A stretch of DNA of 64,000 nt from Sinonovacula constricta (GCA_007844125.1 CM017563.1:37364019-37428018), one strand, 5' to 3'; positions 52,501 through 61,515 are shown, numbered from the stretch's first letter. Numbers and translations are program-made. The notes: a model not told the origin generated them from the letters alone.

Positions 52501-54624
52501 TAATTTCTAAACTGTCATTTGCGGGACGCTTACAATCTGCCCGTATGCCATAAATCTTGGCCGGGATGCTTTCAAGATTCAATAAACAAGGTCAATAAAC
52601 ATGTCCAATTATGTAACTTTCTTGCTGATATCACGTGTTCTCCGATATTGTTAAGCGTCTGCTGATAAAGATCACTCTTTACAATATTTAATGAGCGTCT
52701 GCTGCATTCTATACATAGATGATGACGTCACTACGTAAAAGTCATCTCTGTACTAGGACGCAGGATTCACCCCTGTTTAGGGTAATTGTGCTTCCGCAAA
52801 ATAGTTCTGCGTAGGATTGACGATATGTGAAAACGACTTCAAATATGTGTATACGATGTAAAGTTAACTGTATAATATCACTTAAAATGCATATCCGCAT
52901 ATTAAGTTTATTTACTTGTGACAAAAAGCAATTGTTAAGAGCAGGTCGATCTTTCTACTTTCACTTTCTCTAGTAGCGTAAGTGCACATGTCAGTAAGAC
53001 AGGTGCGTACACATTGGCGTCTGCTGCATATCAGAAGTCGGATACAATATTAAATGAGTGTCTGTTGAAAACTGAGAATCAACCAATTAAGAACAGATTA
53101 TCTCGGCAGTTATGATGGACGAAATGAGATTAAAGTCGGTATATTGTTCTTTGATTACCTGCTAACTGTGAAGAGGTGTGAGCGATGATCAGGTAAGAAA
53201 GTGGTAATTGATATTCTTATCACTTTAATTAACAGGTGATTAAAGAAGTTTTATAACAAATTATACCCAAATAAAAAACTATATTAAAAAGGCTTCTCTA
53301 CGCTGAAGCGGATCAAGACAGAACATAGAAACAGCCTAAGCAACAAAGTGCTTAACAGTCTTCTGTCAATTTCTATAAATGGGCCTGCTATTGAGAAATT
53401 TGACTTCTCCACATGTGTTGAAGTGTGGCATGATGGCAAAAGCAGAAGGTCTGCAATCTAGACCTGTCTATGTGGACTAATGTTAGATATTTTGCAGCAA
53501 TTGTGGCCTGTTTTATTGACTGACTCTGTTAGTTTTGTGAAGTGTGCTTTAAAAATGTGCTACATTCTAATAATACAATAAAAACTTAGAATACTATATT
53601 GCTTTGTGCTAAATATGTATTAATACATTTGTAAGATGCAACATATCAACCATGTAAATTTTGCGCGAATTTGCATGTCGCGCATAGGGTGCCAGGATGC
53701 CTTAAAAAAATTCCGTGGAAGGCCCTGGATCAGATAAGATAAGAAAGCTTTATTTTCATATCAGTAGTGGTTTCTATCGACATACCTTTATTCAGATTCA
53801 GATGCATACATATGACTTGACAATGCAACATAAGATAATACATATGGATGAAAACACAAAAACATGCGTTTACATTTAAGCATATATAAAAAGCAGTGGC
53901 AAAATAAAACTTACAGACATTAAAAGTGTTTATGAATAAAATGAGGCCGTTTTAACTTGAGGCCGTTTTGACCCGAGACCGTTTTAACCAGCACCCGATG
54001 AGTCGACCAACCTTGAATGGCGGTGAGTTGGTAAGGGCGGTGAGTCGTCTAGTAATCCTATTTTTAGAATGCATAACATGTGAGACAATGCAAATGTTAA
54101 AATATGCATTTCAGCTACTTAGTTTTTCAATTAACACCCAGATTTACTAAGGTTAAAGTTTACATTTCAAAAATGCATTCTAGGAATTGCATTTAAAGCT
54201 GATACTAATGTTCATCCTATATAACATTGATTATTGAACAACATAAGTTAGATGTCAAGGCAGAATGAAATAAGTAAGCAATCAACTGTAATAACGGTGA
54301 AATATGATATGCCGTCACAATTACAGGTCTATGGGCAGACCCTGTTTGGACACGAATGAAACCCTTAGGGTCGACATTTGCTTAAATTTAAAAATAACAA
54401 ATAGCAAAGTACAAAAGTAAGTAGTATGATCTGCTTTCCTTTACGTGTTGACGTTGTTGTGATGTCAATGATAAAATACATATTTTTACCTTGCAGTCTT
54501 TGGAGGCATCCGTTCCCGAACTTGCTTCTTCGCAATAAGTGACAGGTGCAAGTCCCGGTAAATAAAACGAATTCACGCCTACTAAACACACGCATGCCAG
54601 CAGCAATGCATTCACAAACCCCAT
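31524..54624 (-). CDS. TM9SF2: Transmembrane 9 superfamily member 2, 17 coding exons
   Basis: TM9SF proteins (nonaspanins) are nine-pass proteins of Golgi and endosomes; the family acts in membrane protein sorting and glycosylation. Coding exons: 54490-54624, 51493-51560, 50305-50398, 49732-49859, 44744-44873, 42538-42680, 40893-41016, 40302-40381, 39602-39710, 38586-38718, 37716-37835, 36607-36664, 35440-35599, 34732-34883, 33348-33459, 32601-32772, 31524-31591. All phases close, giving 661 aa against 663 in human. Residues 1-19 are a signal peptide before [12 protein letters not shown]; a lumenal domain ([27 protein letters not shown]) reaches about 300. The first membrane segment is [18 protein letters not shown], then HKDIARYNQ, and eight more follow, with [15 protein letters not shown] between them. 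The end KVD fits the KXD/E Golgi-retention signal. TM9SF2 fits better than TM9SF4 throughout. The ATG has a good AAACATGG context. Confidence 0.96.
33007..33308 (-). mobile_element. SINE family C, near full length
   Basis: The minus-strand head has box A (TAGTGCAATCGGTAGAGCGT) and a box B-like GTTCAATCCC; the body holds ATCCCACCAAAAGTAT on the plus strand. The head ends about 40 bases from the exon 15 donor of TM9SF2. Relatives: 35.06, 37.03, 39.19 and 45.44 kb. Confidence 0.8.
34155..34731. repeat. 43-bp minisatellite made of the TM9SF2 exon 14 splice-donor border
   Basis: About 13 tandem units of 43 bp abut the exon 14 donor. On the minus strand a unit reads CATTCTCCATAGTATCTG|GT, then AAATCAAATA and CTTACAGACTGT. 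The first 18-20 bases copy the last bases of exon 14 (CATTCTCAATAGTATCTG) and the rest copies the start of the intron, so most units repeat the GTAAAT donor. Units nearest the exon are almost identical; the far ones (34155-34260) are eroded. Many also carry a TTACAG that resembles an acceptor. Confidence 0.95.
35060..35350 (-). mobile_element. SINE family C, diverged copy
   Basis: Shares TTTTCCACCAAAAGTAT, GCTGCCTTCACAGTGTATAG and CAGGCCAACCAG blocks with the copies at 33.0 and 37.0 kb. The tRNA-like head is eroded (ACCTGGCACCAACATT). Confidence 0.7.
36330..36553 (-). mobile_element. SINE family A copy in TM9SF2 intron 12 / near exon 12
   Basis: Contains AGTGACGTCCAGCTATTTTG, GAGGAAGACCCCAGAC and the GCAGGTCAGCTTG motif, ending with a diverged box A (CTACACCAATGGAGCTCC on the plus strand). 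It lies about 50 bases beyond the exon 12 donor. Confidence 0.8.
37030..37322 (-). mobile_element. SINE family C copy
   Basis: GGAGACGGTG, GCTGCCTTCACTGTGCATGG and CATGATACCACACCCAATCA blocks; a box B-like GGTTCGAACCC on the plus strand at 37273-37283. An A run follows at 37408-37428. Confidence 0.8.
38010..38204 (+). mobile_element. TTAA-family MITE, 3' fragment
   Basis: GTAGTGTTTAAAATCATCTT, GGTTTATGAAGAGTTTATGC and AAACTGTAAAATACCACTTT correspond to the right third of the family element at 58.7 kb. Confidence 0.6.
38370..38580 (-). mobile_element. SINE family A inserted directly behind the exon 10 splice donor
   Basis: AGTGACGTCCAACTATTTTG, GAAGACCCCAAACAAATGTC, GAACTCGAACCCACG and AGTCAGCGACTCTACC are all family A blocks. 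On the minus strand its head begins within about five bases of the GTAAG donor of TM9SF2 exon 10 (38581-38585). Confidence 0.85.
39186..39496 (-). mobile_element. SINE family C, full length
   Basis: GGGTTTATTGTCCCACCAAC at the tail, then CACTGTGTATGGCATGCAAT, and the head GACGCTCTACCGATTGCGCC on the plus strand. ACAAAAAGGTTA and ACAAAAAAAGTTA flank it, a likely target duplication. Confidence 0.85.
40856..40919. repeat. Tandem copy of the TM9SF2 exon 7 splice-donor border
   Basis: CTTACCTCCCATTTGACAGA followed by GTAAGTATATCTG (exon end plus donor, 40888-40920) is preceded by the near copy CTTACCTTCCTTTTGACAGT with AAGTATATCTG (40858-40887). The copy preserves a GTAAGC donor on the minus strand, 31 bases beyond the true one. 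Confidence 0.9.
41086..41175. mobile_element. Short ~90-bp foldback element
   Basis: Left TTAACCTTTTACTTACTGGA and right, on the minus strand, TTAACCCTTTTTTGCTGGAA are inverted relatives, with TAAAACACACCCCA-like text between. It resembles the ends of the 3809-4181 element. The ends carry TTAA. Confidence 0.55.
42040..42243 (-). mobile_element. SINE family A, diverged
   Basis: GGAAGACCCCGGACTATGTC, CACCACAGATCAGCTGG and a box B-like CAGAACTCCAACCCATGC mark it. Confidence 0.75.
43041..44040. mobile_element. ~1-kb DNA element with ATACARTCAA ends
   Basis: It begins AATACAGTCAATCCTGTATT and ends, read on the minus strand, AATACAATCAAACTTGTGCT, so the ends are inverted relatives. The last 380 bases recur at 50960-51328 (shared ACAGTTAAGTGTGATAATG-like, CCAATCAAGCAGAC and CATGGTGACC blocks). 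No transposase frame is evident. Confidence 0.6.
44155..44310. repeat. Three tandem copies of a ~50-bp unit
   Basis: GATCTGAAGTTCAACT followed by CATCAATACAATCTTGTGAT occurs three times; the middle copy lacks a TTGAGAA segment. Confidence 0.85.
44410..44640 (+). repeat. Dispersed repeat G, copy 2
   Basis: See the copy at 18780-19000; here ATATTTATGCAAAAG, GTAATTGCAATATCTTC and TAACTAACAAGGGAGACC. It lies about 100 bases from the exon 5 donor of TM9SF2. Confidence 0.65.
44974..45275. repeat. 36-bp satellite, ~7 copies, preceded by 25-bp half units
   Basis: GTTATAGCATGTATCACACA followed by AAATCATTGATGTATT is repeated almost without change; the first two units lack the last part. Because 36 is a multiple of three, both strands show long open frames that are artefacts. 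Confidence 0.95.
45435..45748 (-). mobile_element. SINE family C copy in TM9SF2 intron 4
   Basis: GGGTTTATTGTCCTACCAAC, CTGCCTTCACTGTATATATC and, at the head, GACTCTACCAATCAAGCTAC on the plus strand. Confidence 0.8.
46005..46472 (+). mobile_element. TTAA-family MITE, complete, 468 bp
   Basis: TTAA at 46001-46004 precedes AGGTGGTATCCGAAAG; the right end GTTGGATACCAAC is followed by TTTAA. The interior matches the 62.1-kb copy: ACCAAATAAGTCATAGTTAC, CGAGCCATGCTGCTGAGATA, CTATTTTTAGCAGAGATCAC. Confidence 0.8.
47490..47720. other. CpG-rich patch of unknown origin in TM9SF2 intron 4
   Basis: CATTGGGCCTGAATGACGCA, GCGGCATGAAAAACAGCC and TGCCGGGAGACGCC stand out from AT-rich surroundings. No open frame or splice border supports an exon. 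It may be the end of a transposon. Confidence 0.35.
48290..48340 (-). mobile_element. SINE family A fragment
   Basis: AGACCCCAGACTTATGTCTG followed by GGTGAGCAGGT matches the core of family A. Confidence 0.55.
49317..49608 (-). mobile_element. SINE family B, complete, with 10-bp target duplication
   Basis: The minus-strand copy has head CCGCAATAGCTCAGATGGTA (box A), box B GGTTCGAACCCC, and a tail with two CCTAATC units. ACAAACTAAG stands at 49307-49316 and 49609-49618. It lies between exon 4 and exon 5 of TM9SF2, 120 bases beyond the exon 4 donor. Confidence 0.9.
50185..50300 (-). mobile_element. SINE family A fragment abutting the exon 3 donor
   Basis: AAGCCAGGTAAGCTGGAAGA, CCCTAAACAGGACTAGAACC and AGTCGCCGACTTGCAG belong to family A. 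It ends within about ten bases of the GTAG donor at 50301-50304. Confidence 0.65.
50695..50960. repeat. Tandem pair of ~133-bp units
   Basis: Each unit has AACTCCTAAACTATGCAAAA-like text, then GAGTTATGGTTCTTGTACAA, TATGAAGTTTCATG and GTTTTTGTGTTATGCT. From memory such blocks are common in bivalve genomes. Confidence 0.75.
50960..51328. mobile_element. Second copy of the ATACARTCAA-end element (truncated)
   Basis: Matches the right 380 bases of the 43041-44040 element and ends with GTCAAATTTGTATCGCC on the minus strand next to AATACACA. Confidence 0.65.
51731..54049. mobile_element. 2.3-kb element with perfect 54-bp terminal inverted repeats in TM9SF2 intron 1
   Basis: Positions 51731-51784 (starting GACGACTCACCGCCCTTACC) and 53996-54049 are exact inverted copies over 54 bases. 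Similarity continues outward imperfectly (AGGGTAACAG and AGGATTACTA), and ATTT lies just outside on both sides. Next to the right repeat are three tandem AAAACGG-type units (53945-53990). Inside are a duplicated 70-bp block (51915-51985 and 52070-52140) and a nested element. No transposase frame is seen. Confidence 0.85.
52455..53727. mobile_element. Nested element with CAGGGCYTTCC ends
   Basis: The left end CAGGGCTTTCCCCAGG and the right end CAGGGCCTTCCACGGA (minus strand) are inverted relatives; inner GGATGCCTTAA occurs near both. GATCA flanks both sides. The interior repeats GAGCGTCTGCTG-like phrases. The type is uncertain; a hAT-like origin is possible but a clean 8-bp duplication is lacking. 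Confidence 0.5.
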
Positions 54625-54770
54625 GTTTACCTTTAGACGTTAACTTTGGGGAAGGGCAGACTAGAATGTCGGAGAAAACTGTTTTAAGACGCAAATTGCT
54701 TTCAAAACATCCACGATAAAGTTTGCAAATGGTGGCTACACGTCATCCGGTGGTTCTGCGCATGCGTGAC
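54625..54770 (-). promoter_or_regulatory. TM9SF2 5' UTR and promoter with NRF1-type site
   Basis: A perfect NRF1 palindrome core TGCGCATGCG lies at 54757-54766, about 135 bases upstream of the start codon, with CATCCGG nearby. There is no TATA box. The start site is not visible directly. Confidence 0.5.
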
Positions 54771-55194
54771 CGGATTGACAGGTTACACCATACTATTTCC
54801 TGCCATAGATCTATGCCTCGGGCACAGACGCTGCAGCCAGCTACTGTGGCGAGAAAAGTTTGAAGATGCGGACTGTATTGTCGAGTATTACAGATAGATA
54901 ATACCATGTAATAATATGACAATCTTTGTAAGACATAATAATAAACTAAGTTTTAGAGGAAATAATGATTTAGAAACAAACAAAAATACAGGACAAATAA
55001 CGACTATCGACTGGTGAATCGCATAGAAACCGCAAAATAAAAAGCACAATGTTGTTGCAAATTGTTATAGAAGCAATGTTCGCGGTTCAATTAAACTGCA
55101 GGAAATAAAGGTAGCTGTTGAAATTTTAGATTGTGCTTTCTCGACATTGTGGTGACTATTTATAATAAATAAATTAATAGGCAGGCAGGCAGGA

Positions 55195-55263
<69 letters not shown>

Positions 55264-57288
55264 AACAAATAAAATAAAATAAAATAAAATAAATAAATAA
55301 ATAAAAAGACACTATATCCATCTTATAAAATGTATGGTTAATATCCTGCATATCCAAAAAAAACACAAACAAAACAATTTAATACTGTTCGTAGGCTACA
55401 TGTGGTATTTTGGCACCAGTTCGCATCCGTATTAAAACTCAATACAGATACAGATACAGTTTAATGCTGCGATATACTTTTTAAAGAACAGTTAATTGTA
55501 ATTTATAAATCTCTAATGTTGATTTTTTAAAAATTGTTTCCTTTCTTTATTTAGATATTACAAAGGATATTTCACCGACACAACAAAAACATTGACGATT
55601 ATACTATAAATAGTATTAAATTAGTTGTTAGAGTTGTAGGCCATATTTCAGCAAGAATATTAATTTTTGACAAACGCTTTGTTCTATTTTATTTTAAAAC
55701 ACTCGCGCAACTTCTTATCACACATCAACAGAATATCTGAAAGCACGATCAAAACAAGAATAGAACTTAGGTATGTTTTAGGAGATAATTCTATTCTTTA
55801 TTTCGTATTTATTCACATTATACAGTTTATTTCTGAATCCATATTGACATCACTAACCGTATTTAATTTTTCCGATTACAAACCAAAATTTGTATTTATA
55901 ACACTTTATATAAACAAGTTTAAGAGGCAACGTCAGTTTTTATCCCTACACTGATATATCGTCTTTCAATTGTTAGATTGATCATTTGCAGATTAACCTG
56001 CCTTGTTTATTATTTTGCCAGTATTTGGATTTTAGTCATAGCATTTAATAACAAAATAGCTACAGCTCTTACATCGATGGATATCCGACTATTCCGTTTT
56101 ACTACATTCGAAGACCGTGGGTTTATTAGTATTTTTGTTGTTGTTGTCTTATCGAACTGAATAGAACACAAATTGGCCAATCATAATACTGCTTACAAAA
56201 AACATACTCTTCAGCGTGGAGACTAGAAATATAACAATGATGTCGCCAGTTTGACAAGTCTGTCGAAACAATGAAAGAACGATCTTTATTATTGGATTGA
56301 AATCTTCATCGGATTATGAAGAGACCAATGAAACCAGAAACGGCGAAAAGTGAACTAAATATCCCACGGGCGATGAATGGAGAGTAACGTAATGGATCGG
56401 TCGCGGGTGTCCGACGATGCAGCTCTGCTTTTTATATTTTCATTGTTTGTTTATTGTTCTAATGTTTCTTTGTTCATTTAATACAACATGACACCACCTA
56501 AGTGTAGCTGCAAGAGCTTAGCTGGATATATGCAATTATTATTTAACAGTAATAACTAATGACTGATTTTTTTTATATATTTCTTTCCAGTTGTACTCAA
56601 GCACTTACTATGTAATTGCAATCTTTTTTTTCAATAGAAAGTGGAAAACAACAACAACAATAACAAGTACTGTAACAATATATTGTACACTTTTTGCGTT
56701 TTCGACAGTTCCAACCAGCCAACCCTAAAAATCGAGTTATAAGTTGTAAATATATTTAAATGCGATATTACCTCATATTTTAAGTCCAAACTGTAGTTTA
56801 AATCCCTTTAAAAGTTTCGCAAGCTATCTTGCTAATAATTCGGCAATTGTTAAACTTGCCCGTATACTATATAAGTGAAAACTGTTAAAATCTATCCATT
56901 TAACTTGTAAACATCTAGTCCTGCTAAACTTGCTTGGAAAAGCAAAATATTTTTTACGCGCAACGTAGTACGGTGTACACCTTGCCATACTGCTACAAAA
57001 GACATCACTCCGTCGTGAGTCAAAGCGATTTTACCCGATTACCTCCCTTAATTGTCTACTTTTGTATTTCTCAATTCTATTTTTAGCAGACAAAGAGAAA
57101 AGTTTACTCATTTTATCATAAGTATAAAAAAATCTTGACTAATTGTTTATACAGAAACATTTAACTTACTTACAAATCATTGTAATGGAAAAAGAAACAT
57201 TAATATTATTTGCATTTTTTTTCAGAAACAAACTGTCTGATCGAAAGATTACAAATGCTACATAAATCATCACGAACGTGTACAACTC
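54771..57288. other. Intergenic DNA between TM9SF2 and U1
   Basis: Contains a (CAGA)n microsatellite at 55182-55259 running into (AAATA)n to about 55305, then AT-rich DNA. A short frame at 56393-56482 starts MDRSRVSDDAALLFIFSLFV, signal-peptide-like, but has no splice support and soon stops. I see no supported gene. Confidence 0.5.
55182..55305. repeat. (CAGA)n and (AAATA)n microsatellites
   Basis: About 18 CAGA units followed by AAATA/AAAT units. The cysteine-rich minus-strand frames here are artefacts. Confidence 0.97.
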
Positions 57289-57452
57289 ATACTTACCTGG
57301 TACAGGGAATACCGTGATCAGCAAGGCGGTTTCCCCAGGACGAGGCCCTCCCATTGCACTTCGGTTGGGCTGACGCCTGCGATAATCCCAAATGTGGATT
57401 ACTCGGGTACGCAATTTATACGTGTGGGGGTCTGCGTTCGCGCTAACCCCTG
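57289..57452 (+). ncRNA. U1 spliceosomal snRNA, 164 nt
   Basis: U1 pairs with 5' splice sites at the start of spliceosome assembly. The gene begins ATACTTACCTGG, the invariant 5' end that pairs with donors, and ends CGCTAACCCCTG. Its 164 nt equal the usual length. Stem-loop II has the U1A loop ATTGCACTTC; stem-loop III (CCCAAATGTGG) and IV (CTGCGTTCGCGCT) are recognisable with paired compensating changes (TAATCC/GGATTA in III). Two points differ from the usual: loop I reads GATCAGCAAGG instead of GATCACGAAGG, and the Sm region is CAATTTATACG instead of ATAATTTGTGG. It may be a variant or a recent pseudogene. I could not recognise the upstream PSE or a 3' box. Confidence 0.92.
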
Positions 57453-57904
57453 GAAAAAACAACAACAATGAAATAAAAAACAAACAAAATGTGTTATAAC
57501 CTGATCGTATATAAAACTGATTTCAACTCACTTTCCATTTTCTTTAAAGTGCAAGTGTGTCGCTGACAATGTTACATTTTCGAATAGTGTTATACTCATC
57601 ATTTTAATAGGAAACAAAATTCGCACTTTGCTCTATTTTCACTGTATGTCAAAACTGTAGAGTGGTGCTTAAATAGCCAGCTATTTCATTGATCGACAGT
57701 ATAAAAAAGGCAGCATTTTACTCAGACGTCAATACAAATCAAATCAATATAAATAACGATAATTTTGCCTCTAAGGTGGGGACGTAATGTAATAATTACA
57801 AGAATAATATTCCTTTCCCTGTATCTGCTGCCTGATAGTGTGTGTATTGATTTTGATTAACATAAGGGACATTTATCATAGTGATTAAACAAGAAAACAT
57901 AAAG

Positions 57905-58062
57905 AAATTGAAAAAAAAAGAAAAAGAAAATAGAAAGAAATTGGAAAAAGAAAGAAAGAGAAAAAAGAAAGAAATAGATAGATTCGATGATAGGAAATAG
58001 ATGGGATTCGAAGCCACGCCTGGTGAATCAGACTGCGACATGAGATCTGAGACCGCTCGGAC
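57905..58062 (-). mobile_element. tRNA-derived SINE with (CTTT)n-like tail
   Basis: The minus-strand head has GTGTCCGAGCGGTCTCAG (box A) and GGCTTCGAATCCC (box B), as in a tRNA-Ser gene, followed by a pyrimidine-rich CTTTCTTT-type tail at 57905-57985. Confidence 0.7.
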
Positions 58063-58166
58063 ACCCTTACTGCACCTTATAAGGATATGGGTGCTTTCCT
58101 ATTTAACCCGGTGATAGATTTTATCTCTCGATACACAATCATAGGTGCATGCATAATTTGCATTAA

Positions 58167-58518
58167 AGGTGGTATTCGACAGTTTGGACAAACAATTTTT
58201 TAATTATTCGTCTTGGTAAACCATTGTTATATGAACAGATCTCGTAAAATGCTGTTTTTTTATGTCATACCCGTGTCTGAAAAGTGAACCATAACGCCAC
58301 AATCGTCATAACAAACATGTATTTCCTATTTGAGCCACGCTGCACAGTTAGTTTTTTTTTTTTTTTAAACTAAGAAAACTATGAGACCATCAATGTTTTA
58401 GTTCATCTACGTCATCCGCTGTGACGTCGATGTCTATTTCTTAGCTGGAATTCCAATCGTTCTAATTTACAGACATTTGTACATATATAAGCTTTTGGCA
58501 AAATGTCGGATACCTCCT
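58167..58518 (+). mobile_element. TTAA-family MITE, 352 bp
   Basis: TTAA precedes AGGTGGTATTCGACAGTTTG; the right end reads AATGTCGGATACCTCCTTTT. The internal GAGCCACGCTGCACAGTTAG block and CTGTGACGTCGATGTCTATT are present; the right part is shortened. Confidence 0.8.
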
Positions 58519-58690
58519 TTTACTAACAGAATCTAATGCCCCATGTAATGATATGACACCTTCAGATAAATATGCAACATGTGCATATGTATCATTGTTA
58601 ACACTTAATTGAAAAGTAACATAGTTAAGCAAAAAGTAATTTATGGACTTTCTTTCTGTATAATTGGTCTAAATATTCCACTGAACTAAA

Positions 58691-59214
58691 AGGTGGTACC
58701 CTACATTTTTAACATATTTTATTTCTAATACAAAATCATATTTTTGTTAACTGAAAGGATCCCACAAAATACTGTTTATTGATATCCTACGTTCATGAGA
58801 CAAGTGCATTAAAACAACGTAATCTCCTCATTACAAACATGTGTATACCAGTTGAGCCACGCTGCACGGTAAGCTATTTGAACTAAGCTAACCAGCTTTT
58901 CTTTGTATCTAAGAAAACCACGTGACCACTTTCTTTTGAGATAACGTGATAGCATTTGCCGAGTTATCCCTTCTGACGTCGTAATCTAATTTTAGCAGCA
59001 ATCTCAATCGTGGATATTTATAGACTTGAAAAGAATGAGCATTTAGAGCGAGTTTCTTTTACAAGTGACACTGTCTAACAATTGTAGTGTTTAAATCGTC
59101 TTTTATAGACTAAAGCGCGAGTGAAAGCAAATATTCTGCCAAATTTCCCCCAAACAGTGGTAAGGATTTGTTAACTGTATTTGCTATAGGATAGGCAAAC
59201 TGCCGAATACCACC
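58691..59214 (+). mobile_element. TTAA-family MITE, 524 bp
   Basis: Starts AGGTGGTACCCTACATTTTT and ends CTGCCGAATACCACC followed by ATTAA. The internal GAGCCACGCTGCACGGTAAG and CTGACGTCGTAATC blocks are shared with the copy at 58.2 kb. Confidence 0.8.
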
Positions 59215-59354
59215 ATTAAGTTTAACAAGAAGATGACGTCATGAAGAGTCTGACACTACTCGCACTTGCCCACTATGAAACACACACGATAATGTCGTTA
59301 GTTATTTAGACAATCTCAAGGCTGGGATGAGCGCTGGTAATTGGTCTTTTGCCA

Positions 59355-59510
59355 AAAACAACAACAACAACAAAAACAACAACAAACACAACAACAAAAA
59401 TCAACAACAAACAACGTACACACAAAAGCAAAAAAAAAAAAAAAAAAAAAAGCACACAACAACAACAAAAGAACACATAAAAAAATCAAAACAATCAACA
59501 ACAAAAAGCA
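59355..59510. repeat. (CAA)n / poly-A low-complexity tract
   Basis: Imperfect CAA/AAC repeats with an A run of about 20 at 59431-59451. Confidence 0.95.
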
Positions 59511-60078
59511 GAGCAAATTAATTCCCAATACTCACTATACCGTGGCTTAACACAGACTCGTAGTTTTATTTTACGCCATGCAGTGAAATTTCAGGATGTG
59601 TTAATGAAAGAAGTGATATTTTCACAGTGAAAACTACACTTTGGGAACTAGCTAGATGCCACCTTTGAGAGAATGTTTTTTTTTTTTCAAGAAGAGATAT
59701 AACATTATCATCCCCGGGTATTTTAAAAGAATGTCTGTCTTATATCTTTATAAAAATTATCTGATATGGTCTCATCAACATGACCTGAAAATAGTTTTAG
59801 GTTCCAGTGAATTAACTTTAATATTTCCACAAGATCGCACGTACCAAACTGTGTATAAGCAAATATTATATACCCTATGAATTTTGATTTGTCGAAAGCA
59901 TCGCACGACTCCGGGAATTAATACTGACCTTTGCTATTCTTACGACGTGTTATTTTTTCATGCGCATTGTAAACAAACATGGCGTAACGTAGCAATCGGG
60001 CTAGAATGTTTCAAACCATGTCTTCGGACGTCTTTGGAAGCCTTCAAGGCTATATATAATATATCAAGTAAATATATA

Positions 60079-60172
60079 TACTAATGTCGAGGTCGATATG
60101 TAGTTTTGCGGACCTGGGTCGATATCACATTATCCAGGTCCGCAAAACAACATTACGACCTCAACATTAGTA
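60079..60172. repeat. Long hairpin, ~39-bp arms, 16-bp loop
   Basis: ACTAATGTCGAGGTCGATAT followed by GTAGTTTTGCGGACCTGG (to 60117) is matched in inverted orientation by 60134-60172, with only a few differences (ACTAATGTTGAGGTCGTAAT, GTTGTTTTGCGGACCTGG). The loop is GTCGATATCACATTAT. Confidence 0.9.
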
Positions 60173-60626
60173 TTTATTTGTGTAATAAACACCGCACACC
60201 ATTAGTTTATTTAAGATCAATAAAATTTTATTTTAATCGATTACATAAATAGAAACAATGTTGAAAACAAACTAAAGGCAAGGTATGTGTACTTGAATTT
60301 ATCAGGTAATAGATTTGTTGTCAAATTTAGCCAAAATAATTAAGTTTAAATTCATTTACAAAATAAAAATTAAAAAAACAAACATGTTTTATGCTACGTC
60401 TGGTAGATTGATGTAGAATAAATATCAAAGTGAAAAAAAAGGGAAAATAAAACAAAATAACAATGGGTGCCCATACCGGCATAAGAAACGTCAACTCCAG
60501 TTTTGAAACATTTCAACTCTATTTTCGATACTCCGATACTCTTCAATTGGAGGTACAGCATTACAGTTGTTCTACCTTAAGTTGATCTTGTACTTCTACA
60601 AACAGTGTTTGTTTTTATAATTCAAT

Positions 60627-60890
60627 CAAGGATGGATCCGGGGGGGGGGGGGGGGGGGGAAAGCTAGGGGTTATGCTTTCCTCACCATACAGGTTAAAGA
60701 GTAGAGTTGTGAAAACATGGAAGCTTAAAAATACTAAGCTTTTAAAAGTAATTTTTGTCCATTGACTGCTTAGTTCGAAGTAAGGGTCAGTTACAGTGTT
60801 TATATATCTAGTATTTACTGCGATAAAGTTGAATGGATCTTGATTCATACCCCTCCCACCCACCACCAAAATTTTCTGGATCTGCCCCTG
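60627..60890. mobile_element. Small hAT-like MITE, 264 bp
   Basis: The left end CAAGGATGGATCCGG and the right end CAGGGGCAGATCCAG (minus strand) are imperfect inverted copies. The 8-bp flanks are AATTCAAT and AATTCAGT (7 of 8). The interior is shared with 20934-21089. It includes a G run at 60640-60659. Confidence 0.75.
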
Positions 60891-61455
60891 AATTCAGTAA
60901 TAAAATACCACAAGAACCTACAATGTATATAATATTACATTAAAAAATGGTTTAGAATTGTGTCTTGTGTTTTTTTATATGAAAAAGAACCGACAAAGTT
61001 AAGTGATTTGGAACTATTTTCGTACATGAAAATAGATTTTTTTTTATATTTTGATGCGACGAATCTGACACAAACGGGGATTTTATATGTGATTTTTTAA
61101 AAACTTCTAGGCATAAAATAATTGTATGTTACCTTTTTCAGATTATACTTCAACTCATTTTTAGCGAAAAAGTATTTCCCGGTAAAAGAAAATATATCTT
61201 ACCCGAGAAATTAACTTCCTCTATATATTTAAAATGTACATTTAGAGCGTGTTTAAAAACACCACACACGTTGAGATTGTTGTCCCAAATAAGGTCTTTA
61301 CCCTGTAGTACATCATCATAAATTCACACAAATTAACATTGCAAATTAAACGTGCAGTTTCCTACAAAATATAATTAATATTTCAATTGAATATGCTAAC
61401 AAAAGTTGAGCCATTAATAAAGCATCTTGTCATGACATATGCTAAGGCCCTAAAT

Positions 61456-61461
61456 AATAAC

Positions 61462-61515
<54 letters not shown>
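61456..61515. repeat. (AAT)n microsatellite
   Basis: About 19 AAT/ATA units. Confidence 0.97.

Noticed and set aside
55065..55372. Minus-strand frames with repeated CLSV residues
   Set aside because: They read the (CAGA)n microsatellite; no splice signals or start context.
55667..55954. 95-aa plus-strand frame
   Set aside because: AT-rich composition, no recognisable motif, no flanking splice sites; a chance open frame.
59316..59550. Cysteine/phenylalanine- and asparagine/glutamine-rich frames
   Set aside because: Low-complexity CAA and A runs read in several frames.
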